The notes under the pieces were generated by a model that was given only the letters and a program-made list of their open reading frames with translations, was not told the DNA's origin and made no database searches. Positions 59,310 through 64,000 of a stretch of 64,000 nucleotides of DNA are shown here, piece after piece; the stretch's first letter is position 1; the number at the start of each line of letters is the position of its first letter. The stretch covers positions 6,747,001-6,811,000 of the forward strand of contig CM075778.1 of the NCBI GenBank assembly GCA_037974665.1. The letters are read 5' to 3'. The position numbers and the translations under genes were made by a program. Source of the stretch: Ehretia macrophylla. Its lineage: Eukaryota; Streptophyta; Magnoliopsida; Boraginales; Ehretiaceae.

Positions 59310-61463
59310 TGTCACGCCCCGAACTTAGACCCTAAACCTAGGGCGCGACTCACTAAGGACTTACTCAATTCATTTCAAACCTGCAAAGCTAAACAGATAC
59401 CAATACAAAAAGTGGCAAAACCTGTTAAATTCACATCAGAGCATCTATATAACATCATTGTCGAAATATCTACATAGTCTAAACTGAACACCATGCTTAT
59501 TAAAATTTACATCCTCTCTACCATACGAAAATACATTACTAAGGTTTACAAAGTTTCTACTAACACTCTACAATAACATAGACGCATCCATTTAGCTGGA
59601 TTTGTCCTACAAAAGAAATCCAGCATACCACGAGCTGACTGAGATAGTAGTTCTAAGACTGGTCCTCCTCCTGATAACTGGACTCGCCTCCCCGTGAGAA
59701 GCAGATAAATAAATAACATGAGCAAAGAAAGGTCAGTAAGGTAAACACCCGGAGTTAGGCTCTGAGGGTTGTCCAAATGATATGATGCAATATAGAACTT
59801 GAAGTTAAACCAAATGTGCAATGTGAAGTCAAGGTACAGAAGTATTCAGAAGAGGGACGAACAGAGAATAATTAGTTTACGCAAGTCTATAACCGAATCA
59901 TAACCTGGTCAATACAAAACATACACATCATACTAATATCAGAGCTACGCAACCGAATATCATAACAACCTGAACAGTTATCTCACAATCCTATCTATTT
60001 TGAAGCAGCGTACAAACTTAACTATATTTCAAGATATATTATCGTATTACCACATAACACATAAATATCGCCTAGAGCCGTGATAGTGATAGCTAAATTC
60101 CCCACACCATAATAGAAGGCTTTTAAGCCTCATCCTCAAACGGTGAACCATCTCCCACCGCTAAGGTAACAAAATGGCCACCTGCAGCCCACGCCTCCGT
60201 AGGGTGAAGCGTCCCTCACCTACGGGTACAAAACTAAGAATATGCAGCAGTTTTACCCACCGAATGGGTGAGACAGCTCTAAGGATAACACATAATAATT
60301 AACACAATCAGTACTTAAAGGCCTCAGTCCCTCACTAGAAGTTGAGTACAAGATTTCAAATGATAAGTGAATCGGAACGGAGTTAACAAATTTTGGTATA
60401 TGAGACATTAAATTGAAACAGTAGGAAGAAAACCAAAGGGGATCTAAGTACAAGAAGGTTATCCAACTTACCTTAGCTTTTCGTTAAAAGTACTATAGTT
60501 CTTTTCCTTAAAATACAATTTTGAGCTAAGTCGACTCTGCAAAACAACAAGTATAGTTGAGATTTCTAAATATAAAATGTACATGTATCATACTAGTAAT
60601 TACAATCTTCTATGCAATAACGTTTCTTCCTAACACATACATACACAAGCAAGCCCAACATATACACGGTCAACCACAAATTCATGGTCAACATATACAT
60701 AAACTCTACCAAAGCTTGTACCATCTTCTACAATTATTCCTATTTACCATTATCATTACAATTTCCTTTAACTCTTTTGTTTATTTGCTATTCAACATGT
60801 AGGAACCTCAATTATTCCATAAACAGTAACTACATAAATAGACACACACACACACACAACAGCAACGTACTATACACATATATTCCATAAACTAATTAAA
60901 CAAGTAGACTACACACTTATTTCTCATAAACTAATTACACAAGCAAATCTCCATATTATTCCATAGATTCAACATAGCTTAATATTACTCTAACCACCTA
61001 CTGTCTATTATCACCTCCAAACCCTATAGTTTCCATACTCACATACATATTTATATATATATACGAACATATAAAATAATTTATAACTCAACTAAACTCA
61101 ACGCACCTGCTAGGATTCTTATGATTACAAAAGCTTTAATTGACTTAAGTTTGAAGATTTGCCTTGCCAAAAATGCTGCTGAGTCTTAATAGCCAGTGGG
61201 GTTATCGGGTGTGAAGAAAAGAAAAATGGGGTCTGATTCCTTGGTTTGCTGAATTTAAACTTATCTGATTGCCTTACAAATATAAATTCTATTAATTACT
61301 AGTTTTGTTAACATACTAACATCAGCCTAAATGGTTAAGGCTTATGCATAGGGAAATGAGTGCACAGGTTCGAATCTCAACAGCTACTTACCTTAGTTCT
61401 TTTTTTTCCACTTTTTGTTTATATAAAAACCCCACATGGCATATACTAAAGCTGGGTGTTACA
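59310..61463 (-). repeat. 5' LTR of the nested Tekay-like element
   Basis: 2154 bp with the same ends. It contains a small insertion relative to the other LTR near 60215-60230. A TA-rich stretch near 61050-61070 could hold the promoter, but this was not established. Confidence 0.93.
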
Positions 61464-64000
61464 AACTGACTCTTCTATCACGTGGAAATCAACCAGTGAC
61501 GGAGTACCTGGCTCAAGTACAAGACATTGCCGATGAACTCTCTCTTGTAGAGGCTCATGTTCCCTCGCAATATCTTATTACTCATACACTTAACGGTGTT
61601 GGTCCAGCATTTAAAGAACTTGCTGCTGCAGTTCATGCACGTGACACAGTTATTACATTTGATGAACTCCATGACAAGTTGGTAGAGTACGAACCTTTTT
61701 TAAAAAGGGAAGAAATACGTGCGGCTGGCCTTCTTGGTACACCTGTTTCAATAACAACCAATGTTGCACGCCATGGCTCCAACTCTGGCAAGAAACACAA
61801 TTCATCATTCAAAAATAACAATTCTCATAACCGCTATAATAATGGGGGAAATCAGTCGTGGAATAACGGTGGGCATTCTACCACTGCGAGTAACAATTCC
61901 AAACTTCCTATTTTCTGTCAGTTTTGTGACAAGAAAGGTCACACAGCTTGCTAATGTTATACAGCCAAATGCTTATTTTTCCTTTCGACCTCTCCGACTG
62001 CTAATGTTGCGTCTACACCAAACTCTTTTGCGTGGCTTCTTCACTCTGGTGTATCGCACCATGTTACTAGTGATTTCAGTAATTTATCACTTAGTCAACC
62101 TTATGACGGTGCTGATGATGTTATAATTGGTGATGGCTCAGGTTTGCATATATCACACACTAGTCAAACTACACTTTTTTCTTCATCTCACTCTTTTCGT
62201 TTGTCCAATGTACTTTGTGTGCCTCATATGAAAAACAATGCAACAATAGAATTCTCACCCTATTCTTTTCATGTGAAGGATCTCTCCACAGGGGCACTTA
62301 TCGCGATGGGGCGGAGCAAGAACAATATCTATGAATGGCCTATTGATGGTGCGACACGGGCGTATACCAAACAACCACTTGTCAGTTTGCAAGCATCATT
62401 GCGTACTTGGCACGATAAATTGGGACACCCCTCCTCCAGAGTCCTCCACCTAGTGGCTAGTCATGGTCGTGTTAATATTCCCTCGTCCTCTAGAGATGTC
62501 GAGTGTGATTCGTGTCATTTAAATAAAAGTCACAAGTTTCATTTTGGTGTATCAAGCTTGTCTAGTAGTCGTCCATTAGAGTTAATTTTTACAGATGTTT
62601 GGGGCCCTTCCCCTGTTCGGTCTGTAAATGGTTTCTCTTACAATGTATTGTTCGTGGATCACTTCACTAAATACTCATGGTTATTTCATCTCTCCCATAA
62701 ATCTGATGTTTTTAATGTCTTTGTCACTTTTAAATTGATGGTGGAAAAATATTTTAATACTTCAATTGCAACAATTTATTCGAATGGTGGCACCGAGTAT
62801 CATGCTTTGAAAACTATTTTTGCGCATCATAAGATTTAACATCTTATTTCCTCTCCCTATACACCCGAGCATATTGCTACAGCAGAGCGACGTCACCGTC
62901 ACATAGTTGAGTGTGGTCTTACTCTGCTACATCGTGCGTCTCTACCACTAGCTTTTTGGTCATTTGCATTTCAAACAACTATTTATTTAATTAATAGGCT
63001 CCCTATACCACTTTTGGATGACATGTCACCTTTTACCAAACTCTATCGTGAATATCCAATTATTCAAAAATCCGCACCTTCGGATGTTTGTGTTACCGTG
63101 GCTTAGGCCTTACAACAAACACAAGTTAGAACCTCGTTCCAAACCGTGTGTTTTTCTTGGTTATTCTGCTACTCACGACGCCTACGTTTGTTTTTATCAG
63201 CAGACCCATAAGTATGATTTCTCTCGTCATGTGCATTTCATAGAGTCCCAATTCCCGTATAACTCCACAGTCCAAAATTTACATGTTAACTCCAGTGTCT
63301 TATCGCAATGGATTTCCTCCACATCATATCCCCCACCTACGCCTCTCTCACGGGATTCTAGTACTGATTGCCCTCTTACGTCTTTCTCACCACTAGTTCA
63401 CTCCATTGGCTCCATGCCTTCCTCGTCTCTTCTGCTTGACTCCTCTTATGTCTCTTTGGTCACCCCCAATCTCACCCACCCATCCACGACTCTTTCGCTG
63501 CCTTCACAAGTATACTCTGCACCACTGTCGTCCAATCCTCATACCAGTGTTGTCGAAGACGTCGCAACGTTGCCATTACAAGTCACGCATGCATCTCTTC
63601 CCTGCGACAACGAGCCCTCTGGTACAGGTACTTCTTCCTCTCAATCGTTACCTTCTTTACCTCATGTACCACCTACTTCTCATCATCCTATGCAAACACA
63701 TTCAAAAAGTAACATTTTTTGTCCAAAACAAATGTTTTCTTTAACTACCACAAAACACCCATTTCCACCTACTTTGGAACCAACCTCAGTTCGTCAAGCA
63801 CTTCAAATTAAAGAATGGAAATTGGCCATGCTTGATGAACTTAGTGTTTTGGCAAAAAATACAACCCAGAAACTTGTCCCTCATGAGCCAAATCAAAACA
63901 TTGTCGGATGCAAGTGGGTTTTTCGGGTTAAACGGAATCCCGATGGGAGTATTGCTAGGTATAAGGCGCGACTTGTGGCAAAGGGATTTCATCAACGTCC

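Larger units (their letters stand above)
52347..61463 (-). mobile_element. Ty3/Gypsy chromovirus (Tekay/Del-like) nested in the Copia gag
   Basis: A 9.1-kb element with LTRs at 52347-54487 and 59310-61463 and exact 5-bp target duplications AACTG (52342-52346 and 61464-61468). The primer site TGGTATCAAAGC (59295-59306) lies next to the right LTR and the polypurine tract (54488-54501) next to the left one. Minus-strand parts: gag (about 57900-59160) with two CCHC knuckles near 58090-58200, protease (about 57510-57900), reverse transcriptase (about 56580-57500, with the FIDDIL box), RNase H (about 56170-56570), integrase (about 54770-55880) and a chromodomain-like end (about 54520-54770). Long LTRs plus a chromodomain fit Tekay/Del. 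The coding part is broken, with about seven interruptions. In stretches compared by eye the LTRs differ by roughly 3-5 %, nearly all transitions, which suggests an age of one to a few million years. Confidence 0.95.
51840..64000 (+). mobile_element. Ty1/Copia LTR retrotransposon, split by a Gypsy insertion and cut by the window end
   Basis: The primer site TGGTATCAG is at 51840-51848, and gag begins near 51912 (MATTAFSSSTSSPVVDTTG, then the Copia-type SNYHSWKTQFDALLYGYDLLG). The gag region is interrupted by the Gypsy element at 52347-61463 and resumes at about 61469, ending with a CCHC-type zinc knuckle region near 61910. GAG-pre-integrase and integrase core lie at about 62370-63100 and the start of reverse transcriptase (NIVGCKWVFRVKRNPDGS) at about 63800-64000. 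The remainder and the 3' LTR are off the window. Besides the Gypsy insertion, the coding part has several interruptions, about five. It must be older than the element nested in it. Confidence 0.9.

Noticed and set aside
1-64000. A new multi-gene system (defence, secondary-metabolite cluster, CRISPR or viral module)
   Set aside because: The five host genes are well-known unrelated families, and the remainder is transposons and AT-rich intergenic DNA; nothing in the order or spacing suggests a functional cluster.

Overview
The window is nuclear DNA from a eudicot plant. It is AT-rich and intron-rich, every intron traced has GT-AG borders, the proteins are plant-specific, and about 23 kb of it is LTR retrotransposon. 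No bacterial, organellar or CRISPR-like features were seen. The species cannot be named from the sequence alone.

Layout. 1-4940: part of a Ty3/Gypsy (Tat/Retand-like) retrotransposon on the minus strand, cut by the left window edge. 4941-9690: gene-free AT-rich DNA with small transposons, including a 400-bp Mutator-type MITE that ends just before the first gene. 9837-27370 is the gene-rich core: a pollen-type RopGEF (+), PsaH of photosystem I (-), plastid ribosomal protein S17 (+) and a GLABRA2-class HD-ZIP IV regulator (-). From recalled Arabidopsis locus numbers, ROPGEF12, RPS17 and GL2 are also adjacent there, so this is probably a conserved gene block; psaH is the extra member here. 27.4-41 kb: 13 kb without a recognisable gene, holding a 1.4-kb fold-back element, a degraded CACTA-like element, two TRIM-type miniature LTR elements, a three-unit minisatellite and two tiny poly(T) insertions with target duplications. 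41023-49964: a CURT1-family thylakoid protein gene (+) whose 7.5-kb first intron contains a young antisense Copia element. 51.8-64 kb: a Copia element (+) running off the right edge, split by a 9.1-kb Tekay/Del-like Gypsy element (-) with 2.1-kb LTRs and matching 5-bp target duplications.

Roles. PsaH, RPS17 and the CURT1 protein act in the chloroplast: PSI antenna docking, plastid translation and grana-margin curvature. RopGEF activates Rop GTPases in polar growth. GL2 controls epidermal cell fate. They do not form a pathway. The GL2 introns hold at least three different small transposons while the reading frame stays open over 11 exons (761 codons). The LTR elements are broken relics in their coding parts.

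No unknown multi-gene system was found. The most useful leads are the RopGEF start site, where the expected ATG reads GTG; the fold-back element beside the GL2 promoter; the decayed partial copy of the RPS17 3' end; and the poly(T) micro-insertions.
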